Shown here piece after piece: positions 36,316-45,389 of a DNA stretch of 64,000 nt. The position numbers were made by a program, and so were the translations under genes. A model generated the notes under the pieces. The model was not told where the DNA came from, did no database searches, and saw only the letters and a list, made by a program, of their open reading frames with translations. Each line of letters begins with the position of its first letter. The stretch's first letter is position 1. Source of the stretch: Bacteroidota bacterium (lineage in GTDB: Bacteria; Bacteroidota; Bacteroidia; Chitinophagales; Chitinophagaceae); assembly GCA_023437225.1 (NCBI GenBank), contig JAEZGS010000016.1:221330-285329 (forward strand). Reading direction: 5' to 3'.

Positions 36316-36948
36316 CTAGAGGATGACAAAGTTTTTCACTTCGTTGTTGATCTGTATGTAATAGGAACCTGTTTGCAAATTGCTGACATCGATACGGTGG
36401 CTGCCATCTGTGAGATTGCGAATATTCATCATAACGCCATAGTTCGAGTAGATCACGCCTTTCATGGGCTGCTGACGGTGGGCATTGAGTCGCACGTTGA
36501 GCGTGCCATTGGATACTACGCTATTCAGCAATCGAACCGTTGACCCTGCAGGTATGTAATTGATCCTGCGGATTTCGCTGAATGAATAGTTATCATTTGC
36601 ATCCAATTGCCTGATACGATAAAAATTCAATCCTTCCGCCGGATTGAGGTCATCAAATTTGTATGAGGCATTGGAATAACTATCTGTGGAGGCATCAACA
36701 GAACCCATTTGGATAAACTTTCGTCCATCATTGCTTCTCTCTACAATAAACTTCCGGGTTAATTGTTCATGCAACGTTACCCATTGCAGTGTCACTTTAT
36801 CTGTTTTGCGAAAAGCCTGGAAAGAAACCCATCGAACAGGGAGCACAATTGTGTCTGTAGTAACAAGGGATTGTGCCGAAACTTTTGTTTCAGTGGCCAC
36901 CAGGAGAATGAAAAGCAGGCATGGCAATAGCCGGAACTGGATTTTCAT
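36316..36948 (-). CDS. Small secreted protein with sorting-domain-like C-terminus
   Basis: 210 residues. The signal peptide LPCLLFILLVATETKVSAQ is followed by a fibronectin type III-like domain (WVSFQAFRKTDKVTLQWVT, KFIVERSNDGRKF, YKFDDLNPAEGLNFYRIRQLD). A C-terminal region with VLNV-type strands and LQTGSYYIQINNEVKNF resembles type A sorting domains of the type IX system, though it is shorter than usual. ATG 36948 was preferred since the signal peptide begins there. Probably exported to the surface; no enzymatic motif. Confidence 0.75.
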   Translation of the reverse strand: MKIQFRLLPCLLFILLVATETKVSAQSLVTTDTIVLPVRWVSFQAFRKTDKVTLQWVTLHEQLTRKFIVERSNDGRKFIQMGSVDASTDSYSNASYKFDDLNPAEGLNFYRIRQLDANDNYSFSEIRRINYIPAGSTVRLLNSVVSNGTLNVRLNAHRQQPMKGVIYSNYGVMMNIRNLTDGSHRIDVSNLQTGSYYIQINNEVKNFVIL

Positions 36949-37027
36949 GAATGGATTCTTTATAGGGTAATGGAATAGGTCCAACTAAGAACAGAATGAA
37001 GCTAGTGTTTAGTATACAAAACGACAA

Positions 37028-37057
37028 TAATATCTTAATAGGATTTTGTAGATATTA
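37028..37057. promoter_or_regulatory. Inverted repeat upstream of the ion channel gene
   Basis: TAATATCT (37028) and AGATATTA (37050-37057) form perfect 8-base arms with a 14-base spacer. It lies in the divergent gap, 60 bases before the channel ATG, and looks like an operator rather than a terminator because no T run follows. Confidence 0.35.
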
Positions 37058-37117
37058 GTGTAAGCACTTATTTACTGCTCCGATCACACGATAATAACCC
37101 GGTAAAACATATTGCTT

Positions 37118-37882
37118 ATGGAAAACAAATTGTCCAGTGAACGACGAAGACTTCTTTTCACAATTGACAGGATACTTGAGGCGCCAATGATTATTCTTGG
37201 ATTCTTATGGCTGATCCTGCTTGTGGTCGAACTGGTACGGGGACTTAACCCCTTCCTTGAATTTGTAAGTCTTGCGATATGGGTGATCTTCATCATTGAT
37301 TTCATCATAAAATTTATTCTGGCGCCGGTAAAGCTGGAGTATTTAAAGAAAAACTGGTTGACCGCTGTGTCGCTGGTGATTCCTGCCCTTCGGGTATTCA
37401 GGGTGTTTCGTTTGGCGCGACTCTTACGTGGCTTACGTGGGGTACGCCTGGTGCGGATCGTATCATCCCTGAACCGTGGCATGAGAAGCCTTGGCAAGGC
37501 GATGAAGAGGCGGGCGATTGGTTATGTCATATTGCTTATTGCCATCGTGACATTCGCCGGCGCCGCGGGCATGTATGCACTGGAACGACCCAACCCTGGT
37601 TTCAACACCTATGGCATGGCATTGTGGTGGACCGCAATGCGTGTGATAACAGCAGGCAATGAGTTCAACCCGGTGACCACTGAAGGTAGGGGACTGGCAT
37701 TGATCATAGCTATTTTTGGATATACAATATTTGGCTATGTTACGGCAACATTTGCCTCTTTCTTTATCGGTAGGGATGCAGAAGAAAAGGATGGTCCGGT
37801 GCCCGGCAAAGAAGACTTAGACAAATTACGAAGGGAGATCATCGCCTTAAGATCTATACTCGAACATAAAAAGGATAAATAG
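37118..37882 (+). CDS. Voltage-sensor-type ion channel with non-canonical filter
   Basis: 254 residues with six transmembrane helices in the pattern of voltage-gated ion channels. The S4 helix is striking: eight arginines at every third position from R92 to R113. The pore helix LWWTAMRVITAGNEFNPVTTEGR aligns with the K+ channel pore, but the selectivity filter reads TAGNEF instead of TVGYGD, so K+ selectivity is unlikely to be conserved. A C-terminal cytoplasmic helix (EDLDKLRREIIALRSILEHK) probably forms a tetramerising coiled coil. ATG 37118 was chosen over TTG 37112. Ion selectivity and gating are unknown. Confidence 0.83.
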   Translation: MENKLSSERRRLLFTIDRILEAPMIILGFLWLILLVVELVRGLNPFLEFVSLAIWVIFIIDFIIKFILAPVKLEYLKKNWLTAVSLVIPALRVFRVFRLARLLRGLRGVRLVRIVSSLNRGMRSLGKAMKRRAIGYVILLIAIVTFAGAAGMYALERPNPGFNTYGMALWWTAMRVITAGNEFNPVTTEGRGLALIIAIFGYTIFGYVTATFASFFIGRDAEEKDGPVPGKEDLDKLRREIIALRSILEHKKDK

Positions 37883-37908
37883 GATCTGATCCCCCATAGT
37901 AGATTGAT

Positions 37909-37939
37909 TTTGCAATTGGAGATCGAATGATGAATTTTG
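37909..37939 (+). promoter_or_regulatory. Promoter of the HipA-like/DUF3037 pair, abutting the start codon
   Basis: TTTG (37909-37912), exactly 19 bases, then GAATTTTG (37932-37939), close to the TTTG/TAnnTTTG consensus. CCCG and the ATG at 37944 follow, predicting a leaderless transcript. Confidence 0.5.
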
Positions 37940-37943
37940 CCCG

Positions 37944-38726
37944 ATGCCGTTACGTTCTGTAAATGTCACCCGCTACATTACACCGCTTCGTGAAGGAGGA
38001 TCTTTGCCTGCCATCACCGAGGCGGATGACGAGTTTATGTACGTAATAAAATTCAGGGGCGCGGGCCAGGGGGTTAAAGCGCTCGTGGCAGAATTAATTG
38101 GTGGTGAGATAGCACGGTCTCTTCATATAAAAATTCCCGAGTTGGTTTTTGCGTCCCTCGATGAGGCCTTTGGAAGAACCGAGCCTGATGAGGAAATACA
38201 AGATCTCTTAAAGGCGAGTCGGGGATTGAACCTCGGATTACATTACTTATCCGGGGCGATTTCTTTTGATCCTTTGATCAACCGTCCTGACCCGATCACC
38301 GCTTCAAAGATAGTGTGGATGGATGCCTTGCTCATGAATGTGGATCGAACACCACGCAACACAAACATGTTGATATGGAATAAAGAGCTTTGGTTGATAG
38401 ATCATGGTGCTTCATTATATTTTCACCATTCATGGGATGGCTGGAAAGAACAAATGCTAAAACCATTTGTACAGATCAAGGATCATGTACTACTGAAATT
38501 CGCTACGAACCTGAACGAAGTAACTGACGAAATAACTGCAACACTTAGTGAAAAAGTAATTGACAATATAGTAACAGAAATTCCGGATGAATGGCTTCAC
38601 CAATATGAAGTTCCAGATTCACCGGACACTATTAGGAATGTGTATCGGGAATTTCTTTTGACCAGAATAAATAACGCCCCAATCTTTATTAAACAGGCCA
38701 TCAATGCAAGAGAATCACTTATTTGA
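37944..38726 (+). CDS. HipA-like kinase (HipA_2 type)
   Basis: 260 residues with a HipA/PI3K-like kinase fold but without the N-terminal HipA domain. Visible elements are a glycine-rich loop GAGQGVK (39-45) next to K36, the catalytic loop MNVDRTPRNTNML with D134, N139 and N141, and the metal-binding LIDHGAS with D153. HipA proteins phosphorylate target proteins; in toxin-antitoxin loci they pair with HipB, but no HipB-like repressor is here. Instead it overlaps the DUF3037 gene by 23 bases. The conserved pairing suggests a functional complex of unknown target. A well-formed promoter abuts its start codon. Confidence 0.82.
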   Translation: MPLRSVNVTRYITPLREGGSLPAITEADDEFMYVIKFRGAGQGVKALVAELIGGEIARSLHIKIPELVFASLDEAFGRTEPDEEIQDLLKASRGLNLGLHYLSGAISFDPLINRPDPITASKIVWMDALLMNVDRTPRNTNMLIWNKELWLIDHGASLYFHHSWDGWKEQMLKPFVQIKDHVLLKFATNLNEVTDEITATLSEKVIDNIVTEIPDEWLHQYEVPDSPDTIRNVYREFLLTRINNAPIFIKQAINARESLI

Positions 38727-39090
38727 ATATGCTGTTATACGCATTGTGCCTAAGGTCGAGCGTGAAGAATTCATGAACACCGGGGTTATACTTTATTGCG
38801 CCAGGCAACGCTTTCTTAAAACCATGTTCACCCTGAATGAAGAGCGACTGCGAGCTTTTTGCAGGGATATTGATATTGACGAAGTACAGCAACACCTTCG
38901 GTCGTTTCAACAAGTAGCAGAGGGAGGAAGAGAAGCTGGTGTTATTGGTACACTTGATGTGGCATCACGTTTTCGCTGGTTAACTGCAACTCGCAGCACA
39001 GTTGTGCAATGTTCGAAAGTACATCCAGGTTTGTGTAAAGACCCATTGGCAATGCTTCACCGGCTTCATGAACAACTCGTATTATGTTAG
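38704..39090 (+). CDS. DUF3037 protein
   Basis: 128 residues matching the small DUF3037 family: FEYAVIRIVPKVEREEFMNTGVILYC near the start, then RLRAFCRDIDIDEVQQHL and RFRWLTATRSTVVQCSKVHPGL. No biochemical function is known. It starts inside the end of the HipA-like kinase gene (23-base overlap), so the two are translationally coupled. Its stop codon overlaps the stop codon of the convergent cheB gene by four bases. Confidence 0.85.
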   Translation: MQENHLFEYAVIRIVPKVEREEFMNTGVILYCARQRFLKTMFTLNEERLRAFCRDIDIDEVQQHLRSFQQVAEGGREAGVIGTLDVASRFRWLTATRSTVVQCSKVHPGLCKDPLAMLHRLHEQLVLC

Positions 39091-39671
39091 TCTTTTGAAA
39101 GCACTTCTTGCAGATATTCGATGATCCCTGTTGTATTTAAAACGTGGGAGTGAGCATTTAGATTGATCGCCTGTTGCGGCATGAAAGAAACATCTGCAGA
39201 CGCCGGATCCTGCGCAATGGTTATCGCACCCGCTGCTTTTAGCACTGCCATGCCTTGCGCTCCATCAGCGTTCGCTCCAGACAACAGTATCCCGATTGCC
39301 TGTTCTCCAAAAACTTCGGCTATCGATTCAAATGTTACGTCGATGCTTGGTCTGCTGTATTGTACCTTCTCGGAACTGTCGAGCGAAAAATGATTTTTGT
39401 TTTCAATGAGCAAATGGTAGTCGGGCGGCGCAAGATAAATTACTCCGGCCCGAATCGGTTCTTTATCTTCTACTTCCACTACAGGTCTTGGCGATCGGCT
39501 TTGCAGAAGTTCAGACAGAGTGCTTGTTTGATCATTCTTCCTGTGAAGTATGAGTATGTAAATGGTTTCCTTATTTGAAGGCAGCGCAGCTAATAGCTGT
39601 AGGATGACTTCAAGGCTTCCGGCAGAACCGCCTATCGCTACAACGGTATGTTTTACTCGATCTTCCGCCAT
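39087..39671 (-). CDS. CheB-type methylesterase domain protein without receiver
   Basis: 194 residues equal to the catalytic half of CheB. The triad is visible: S16 in AIGGSAGS, H43 in LILHRKND and D136 in SGANADGAQG. There is no N-terminal receiver domain. In chemotaxis CheB removes methyl groups from or deamidates receptors, but no chemoreceptor, CheA or CheW is encoded in the window. Its operon consists of CheR and three phosphorelay proteins, so it probably modifies a non-chemotaxis target, possibly the hybrid kinase. It overlaps cheR by 19 bases. Confidence 0.9.
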   Translation of the reverse strand: MAEDRVKHTVVAIGGSAGSLEVILQLLAALPSNKETIYILILHRKNDQTSTLSELLQSRSPRPVVEVEDKEPIRAGVIYLAPPDYHLLIENKNHFSLDSSEKVQYSRPSIDVTFESIAEVFGEQAIGILLSGANADGAQGMAVLKAAGAITIAQDPASADVSFMPQQAINLNAHSHVLNTTGIIEYLQEVLSKD

Positions 39672-40483
39672 ATCTTTTCTTTTCGATCCAGCTGACGATA
39701 CTTGCGTGATATTGATGCAAAGTTCAAGGATTCTTTTGCACCCAATACCAGGAATCCAAGTTTTTCAAGACTGTCGTCAAATAATTTCAACACTTTCTCC
39801 TGCAACTCTTTGTCGAAATATATCAAAACATTGCGGCAAAGAATAAGCTGGAACTCATTGAAAGATCTGTCTGAAACAAGGTTATGTGTGGACACGATCA
39901 TTTTTTCAGTCAGGCTCTGATCAAGTATGGCATGATTGAATCGCGCAGTGTAATACTCTGAGAAATCTTTTTTACCACCCGCTGCAATGTAATTCTCTGA
40001 ATATATTTTCATCTGGTTGAGTGGTACAATTCCCTTCTTAACTTTCTCAACAACGGTGGAGTTGATATCGGTGGCATAAAGCCTCGACTTTTGCAACAGG
40101 TTAGCTTCCTTCAGAAGAATTGCCATGGAGAACACTTCCTCTCCGGATGCACATCCTGCATGCCATATCCGAATGAATGGATGCGTTGCGAGTATGGGAA
40201 AAACTTCCTCACGAATTTTTCTGAATGTCTGTGGGTCGCGGAACATCTCCGTTACGTTGACCGTCAGCGACTCAACAAGTGTGGTAAGGAAAGACGGATC
40301 GGTTCTTACCCGGTGGTAAACTTCGGCGAAACTAGGAAAGCGGTCGTTCACCATCAATCGTATAAGCCGCCTTTTGAGCGATGCTTTTGCATATTGAGTG
40401 AAGTCATAACCATACCGCTCGAATAATTCGTTTATCAGTAATGCAAGTTCGTCATCGTTTACCAGCGGTATGTCCCTTTTCAT
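39653..40483 (-). CDS. CheR-type protein-glutamate methyltransferase
   Basis: 276 residues of the CheR family, which transfers methyl from S-adenosylmethionine to glutamate side chains. The N-terminal helical domain (1-75, RLIRLMVNDRF) precedes the SAM-binding fold: SLTVNVTEMFRDPQTF, IRIWHAGCASGEEVFSMAIL, YATDINSTVVEKVKKG, and ILCRNVLIYFDKELQ. All CheR motifs are present. It overlaps the CheB-like gene and follows the hybrid kinase gene by 19 bases, in a cluster that contains no chemoreceptor. Confidence 0.93.
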   Translation of the reverse strand: MKRDIPLVNDDELALLINELFERYGYDFTQYAKASLKRRLIRLMVNDRFPSFAEVYHRVRTDPSFLTTLVESLTVNVTEMFRDPQTFRKIREEVFPILATHPFIRIWHAGCASGEEVFSMAILLKEANLLQKSRLYATDINSTVVEKVKKGIVPLNQMKIYSENYIAAGGKKDFSEYYTARFNHAILDQSLTEKMIVSTHNLVSDRSFNEFQLILCRNVLIYFDKELQEKVLKLFDDSLEKLGFLVLGAKESLNFASISRKYRQLDRKEKIWRKIE

Positions 40484-40502
40484 ATGCTTTATTCATCCAT
40501 TC

Positions 40503-43500
40503 TTAATACAGCCACACTCTTAAGAGCGATACCAATTGATCGAGGTCAACCGGTTTTGTGATATAGTCGGAAGCGCCTGCTTCAATACATTTTTCCCGAT
40601 CTCCACTCATTGCTTTTGCAGTGACAGCGATGATGGGCAACTGGCGGTATTCAGGCTTCTCCCGAATCTTACGTATAGATTCATATCCGTCCATCTCCGG
40701 CATCATCATATCCATGAGGACAAGATCGATCTTCTCATGCTCCGTCAATTGTTTCAACGCGTCCTTGCCATCTATTGCGGAAATAACATTCATGCCATAA
40801 CTCTCCAGCGACCTCGTGAGTGAAAAAATATTTCTCACGTCATCGTCCGCCACCAGTACAGACTTGCCTTTCAAGACCTCACTAACTATACCAAGGTTCT
40901 TGTATTTTGATGTTCTCACAGAAGAGTTTTGTTCTACAAGATGCAGAAACAACGATACCTCATCCAGGATACGTTGGTAAGACTGTGCAGTTTTGACTAC
41001 AATAGAATCAGCATACTGCCTGATCTTTTTCTCTTCAACACTCGAAAGATTTTTGCCTGTGAAAACGATGATGGGCACATTTTCAAGGCCCTGCGTCTTC
41101 TTCACATCCTCCAGGAAATCAAACGAACGTTGCCCCATAAAGCCCATATCAAGGATCACACATTCAATACTCTCGTTATTAAGCGCCTCAATTCCCTGTT
41201 CGATATCGGACCTGATCTCAGAGCGCACATCATAGGTTTGCAGGAAAAATGCAAGCGCTTCTGCGTGTTTCGTATTCTCTTCAACGATCAGCACTTTTCT
41301 CGGATGATTGCTTAAAGCTTTTTCAATCTTTGAAAACACTTCGCTCAATGCCTCAAATGCCACCGGTTTTTCAATAAAATCAACTGCACCTTTTGTGAGG
41401 CTTTTTGTTTTTACCTGGTGCGATGACATCATATGCACAGGTATTGACCTTGTTTTCGGGTTGGCCTTGAGTTCATCCATCACTTCCCAGCCACTCTTTA
41501 CAGGTAGTTGAAGATCGAGCAAAATACCTGTGGGTTGAAATTGTTTTGCCAACTCTATGGCTTCATCACCACGAACAGACACGATGCCCTTATAGCCGTT
41601 TCGCCTGGTATAATCAAGTAATGATTTTGCAAAAGCCGTATCATCTTCCACGATGAGAATAGATCTGTCTCCGTCAACGATCTTGCTGCGGTCATCCGGA
41701 ATCGCTTCAGGAATCACTTCACTTAAATACTCACGATTTCCATTGTGTAATGAAGAGGGAACAGTAGATGCCGGTACATCGTTGAACGCCAGCGGTTCAT
41801 TGAGGAGAGCGGTGTCCGCGGCAATCACATTCCTATCCAGAGGCAGCATTAGTGAAAACCTGCTCCCTTTGCCCTCTTCACTTTCAAGGAGAATGTCGCC
41901 TCCCATCAGTTTCGCTAATTCGCGACTAATTGATAATCCGAGTCCTGTTCCACCAAATTGTCTGCGTGTGGAACCATCTGCCTGCTGGAACGCTTCAAAG
42001 ATGATCTGTTGCTTATCCTTTGGTATTCCAATGCCCGAATCAATTACCGAAAAAACTATCGAGCCATCCTGTTTGGATATATTAAGCTCGACAGTACCCC
42101 TCCGTGTAAACTTAAGTGCGTTAGATATCAGGTTGCGAAGAACCTGGTCGAGCCGCTGATGATCCACCTCGATATACACCGGGACATCGTCTTCACGGGT
42201 GATCTTCATATTGAGGCCTTTCTCTTTTGCGATAGGCGCAAACATGGCACGTGTATCATCCATTACCTGTTGCAATTTCACTTCGGTGAACTGCAGTTCC
42301 ATCTTACCTGATTCTATCTTGGAAAGATCAAGTATGTCATCGATCAATGCAAGCAGGCCCTTACCGGAGCTTTGAATTACTTCAGCATATTCGATCTGGT
42401 CCTGGGATAAGCGATCACCATGATTTTCCGCCAGCAACCTTGACAGAAGCAGGATGGAATTGAGCGGTGTTCGTAGTTCGTGCGACATATTCGCAAGAAA
42501 TTCTGACTTGTACTTGGTGCTCAATGCAAGTTCTTCTGCCTTGGCTTGTATCCTTAAGTTGCGCTCAAGAATCAATTCATTTTTTTCCTCTAGTAGCCGG
42601 CTTCTTTCTTCCAACTCCTGGTTGGCCTGTTGAAGTTCTTCCTGTTGAACGCGAAGCTCTTCTTCTGATGCCTGTAATTTTTCTGCCTGCGCTTCCAGTT
42701 CGGCATTGATGTTTTCCAATTCGCGTTGCTGCGTTTCCAGCTCGCGTGCCTGCGCCTTTGTTTCGGCCAAAAGTGTCTGCAGGCGTTGATGATCTCGTGC
42801 GCTGTGAATGGCCATACCTATGTTAAAGGCAGCGGCTTTCAAATATTTTAATGTGGCCTGGTTGAAGGGCTTTGGCGAAATAAACTCCATAACCGCTTTC
42901 AGCTTCGTCTCGTGGTATACAGGAATTGCGACGATGGCCGCGGGAACAATTTTTCCACCGGAAAAACCCATGCTAATCGAATCCTGCGGGATGTCGTTCA
43001 ATAAGATGACCTTACCACTTTGAGCAGCCTGTCCTACAAGACTCTCTCCATGATTTACGTGTTGCTGAAGCGAAGCCGCGTCAAGTCCACTGTTAGCAGC
43101 CAATGTCAGTTGTTTATCTGTATTCAGGTAAAATGCGCCGGCGGTTGCATCTGTGTACTCAGTAAGGAAATTAATTGTTTTGATTGCGAGTGCGTTGACG
43201 TCATTTTCACCAATCATCTTATCATTCAAATGACCAATTCCGGTGCCCTGCCATTCTTGTTCGGCCAGGCTGCTGAATGAATCTTCCAGCGACTTCGCCA
43301 TCTTATTTAAAGCAATACCCAGGGTGCCAAGTAAATCGTTGTCTTTCGCTTCTACGCGCGCTTTATAATCTCCCGACGATATTCTGTCAGCAATGTTTTC
43401 AATGATGTGTATTCGATTGGTGACCTCATGATCTTTTTCTTCCAATGAAGCGAGCAACTTGATCTGCTTTTTTCTGTCCTCATTTACACGGATGTAAGAA

Positions 43501-44084
43501 CTCACCGTGATTAATATGGAAAGTACAGATGCAATGATGATCAGTGCTGGCGTGGCCACTGCAAATTGATTCATCTTAGAGGTCTTGGCAGCAAGCAACT
43601 GTTTCTCTGTTTCCTGCATTCGCGTGATCATTAAACGGATGCTTTCCATTGTTCTCTTTCCTGCGTCGAGCAATACCGGATTGAGCGTATTTCTGGCCTG
43701 GTATTCGTCAATAACCGCTTGTAAGATCTGAAACCTTTCTGTTACCAGTTTAGAAAGTGAATCAACGGAACTTCTATGCACTGCATTATCCAGGGTCAGT
43801 GTTCTGACCTCCTGAAGCTGTTTCTGTGCGCGATCAAAAGAACCGGTATATGGAAGAAGAAATGACTTGTCATTTGTGAGCATATAACCCCGTTGGCCCG
43901 ATTCTCCGTCTTTGACTGCCAGTAGAAGTCCATCGAGCGACTTGATCACTTCATTAGTATGGTTGACTTCATCTGTATTTGAGAGAAGGTTTCGAATGCT
44001 CACATATGATGCAACGGCGCTGATGATCAACAGCAGCAGGGAAAGCCCATAAGCCACCATTAGGTTGCGTTTGAACGTGTTCAT
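40503..44084 (-). CDS. Hybrid histidine kinase CHASE3-HAMP-GAF-HisKA-HATPase-REC3
   Basis: 1193 residues. Two membrane helices (9-30 and 176-198) flank a periplasmic CHASE3 domain (DGESGQRGYMLTNDKSFL is its signature). HAMP follows (200-270), then GAF (about 285-430), a long coiled coil (430-520), HisKA with H535 and HATPase (640-750). There are three receivers: D857, D979 and D1125. The middle receiver has EE instead of DD in its acidic pocket and KT instead of KP. The C-terminal half closely mirrors the poly-HAMP kinase at 20322-26192. It lies three bases after the receiver-kinase gene and 19 before cheR, within one operon. The ligand of CHASE3 is unknown. Confidence 0.93.
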   Translation of the reverse strand: MNTFKRNLMVAYGLSLLLLIISAVASYVSIRNLLSNTDEVNHTNEVIKSLDGLLLAVKDGESGQRGYMLTNDKSFLLPYTGSFDRAQKQLQEVRTLTLDNAVHRSSVDSLSKLVTERFQILQAVIDEYQARNTLNPVLLDAGKRTMESIRLMITRMQETEKQLLAAKTSKMNQFAVATPALIIIASVLSILITVSSYIRVNEDRKKQIKLLASLEEKDHEVTNRIHIIENIADRISSGDYKARVEAKDNDLLGTLGIALNKMAKSLEDSFSSLAEQEWQGTGIGHLNDKMIGENDVNALAIKTINFLTEYTDATAGAFYLNTDKQLTLAANSGLDAASLQQHVNHGESLVGQAAQSGKVILLNDIPQDSISMGFSGGKIVPAAIVAIPVYHETKLKAVMEFISPKPFNQATLKYLKAAAFNIGMAIHSARDHQRLQTLLAETKAQARELETQQRELENINAELEAQAEKLQASEEELRVQQEELQQANQELEERSRLLEEKNELILERNLRIQAKAEELALSTKYKSEFLANMSHELRTPLNSILLLSRLLAENHGDRLSQDQIEYAEVIQSSGKGLLALIDDILDLSKIESGKMELQFTEVKLQQVMDDTRAMFAPIAKEKGLNMKITREDDVPVYIEVDHQRLDQVLRNLISNALKFTRRGTVELNISKQDGSIVFSVIDSGIGIPKDKQQIIFEAFQQADGSTRRQFGGTGLGLSISRELAKLMGGDILLESEEGKGSRFSLMLPLDRNVIAADTALLNEPLAFNDVPASTVPSSLHNGNREYLSEVIPEAIPDDRSKIVDGDRSILIVEDDTAFAKSLLDYTRRNGYKGIVSVRGDEAIELAKQFQPTGILLDLQLPVKSGWEVMDELKANPKTRSIPVHMMSSHQVKTKSLTKGAVDFIEKPVAFEALSEVFSKIEKALSNHPRKVLIVEENTKHAEALAFFLQTYDVRSEIRSDIEQGIEALNNESIECVILDMGFMGQRSFDFLEDVKKTQGLENVPIIVFTGKNLSSVEEKKIRQYADSIVVKTAQSYQRILDEVSLFLHLVEQNSSVRTSKYKNLGIVSEVLKGKSVLVADDDVRNIFSLTRSLESYGMNVISAIDGKDALKQLTEHEKIDLVLMDMMMPEMDGYESIRKIREKPEYRQLPIIAVTAKAMSGDREKCIEAGASDYITKPVDLDQLVSLLRVWLY

Positions 44085-44087
44085 AGG

Positions 44088-45344
44088 TTATACTTTTTCC
44101 GTTTTGTCAAATGGGATAGGAGAAGCCTGTTGCTTTTCGGGAAGTATTATAGTGAATGTAGTACCTACGCCTTCCTGGCTTTTTGCTTCCAGGTAACCAT
44201 GATGTTTTTCGACGATCTTTTTTACAATCGCCAGTCCGATGCCGGTACCTTCATATTCCTGTTTTGGATGAAGTCTTTGAAAGAGAGTAAATATTTTATC
44301 GTGGTAAGCCTGGTCAAATCCAATGCCGTTATCTTCGATATGAAGACAATAATATTTTGATGGATTGTTGTGATGTCCCGTTTTCCAGGTGCCGTGCACC
44401 CGAATAACCGGTGGTTCATCCTTCTTGGAGAACTTCAGCGAATTGCCGATGATGTTTTGAAATACCTGTCTGATCTGTCCCGGAATGATTTCAAGTGCGG
44501 GCAGATCCTCCACAACTATAGTGGCATTTTTTTCTTTTATCGACAATTCAAGATCACTGACTGCTTCATTCAGTACATGATCCAGATCGGTACATATAAA
44601 CTGTGCAGAAACAGATAGCTTTGAATAATTCAGCAGGTCGTTTATCAGACTTCGCATACGTTCTGCAGAGTCGATCACTTTTGTCATTTGCTTTCGTGCA
44701 TCTTCGTCCGTTTCAAGAAAGCGTTCATTGATGATCTTACTGAACGTAATAATTTTTCTCAAAGGTTCCTGCAGGTCGTGGGAGGCAAGTGAAGCATATT
44801 GCTGCAACTCAGTATTACTGATCTCCAGTTTCTTATTAGTTTGTAATAACTCCTGAGTTCTTTCCCGCACTTTATCTTCAAGTTGCAGATTTGCCTGTGA
44901 TAAAGCTTCCTCCGCTTTTTTGCGGATGTCCACTTCGGCAGATAAGACACGTTGCATCTCATTTAAAGCACGCGTCTGCTCTGACAATGTATAGAACGTT
45001 TTTACTTTAAGAAGCAGCAGCTCCGGGTCAAATGGCTTAGTAACATAATCAACTCCCCCCGATGCGTATCCCTGCCTGATAAACCTCTTGTCAATATTAA
45101 CCGCCGAAAGGAAGATAATGGGAATATCCTTTGTCTTGCTATAACCTTTCAACGTTTCGGCCACTTCATAACCATCCATTTGCGGCATTTGCACATCGAG
45201 GATGATCAGTGAATAATCCCGCTTCAAAACTTTTTTTAATGCATCCTCCCCTGAGTTTGCAGTGTCCACCTCATAAAGGTTCAATTGCAAAAGCTTTTGA
45301 AGAGAGAACAGGTTTTCCTGTTTGTCGTCTACAACAAGGATCAT
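44088..45344 (-). CDS. Receiver-histidine kinase (REC-HisKA-HATPase), paralogue
   Basis: 418 residues with the same layout as the protein at 19083-20309: REC (1-120, D50, KP at 103-104), a coiled coil to about 180, HisKA LASHDLQEPLRK with H189, and HATPase with NIIGNSLKFSKKDEPP, IEDNGIGFD and EGTGIGLAIVKK. It is soluble and has no output domain. It is the second gene of the receiver-kinase-hybrid-CheR-CheB operon, 45 bases after the free receiver and 3 bases before the hybrid kinase. It likely exchanges phosphate with these partners. Confidence 0.9.
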   Translation of the reverse strand: MILVVDDKQENLFSLQKLLQLNLYEVDTANSGEDALKKVLKRDYSLIILDVQMPQMDGYEVAETLKGYSKTKDIPIIFLSAVNIDKRFIRQGYASGGVDYVTKPFDPELLLLKVKTFYTLSEQTRALNEMQRVLSAEVDIRKKAEEALSQANLQLEDKVRERTQELLQTNKKLEISNTELQQYASLASHDLQEPLRKIITFSKIINERFLETDEDARKQMTKVIDSAERMRSLINDLLNYSKLSVSAQFICTDLDHVLNEAVSDLELSIKEKNATIVVEDLPALEIIPGQIRQVFQNIIGNSLKFSKKDEPPVIRVHGTWKTGHHNNPSKYYCLHIEDNGIGFDQAYHDKIFTLFQRLHPKQEYEGTGIGLAIVKKIVEKHHGYLEAKSQEGVGTTFTIILPEKQQASPIPFDKTEKV

Positions 45345-45389
45345 ACTGTGTTCCGAAGTAAATGGGTTAATGGTAGTTCATTTATTTTA

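Noticed and set aside
38704..38726. HipB antitoxin partner for the HipA-like kinase
   Set aside because: The overlapping gene encodes DUF3037, without a helix-turn-helix; no HipB-like gene lies upstream either.
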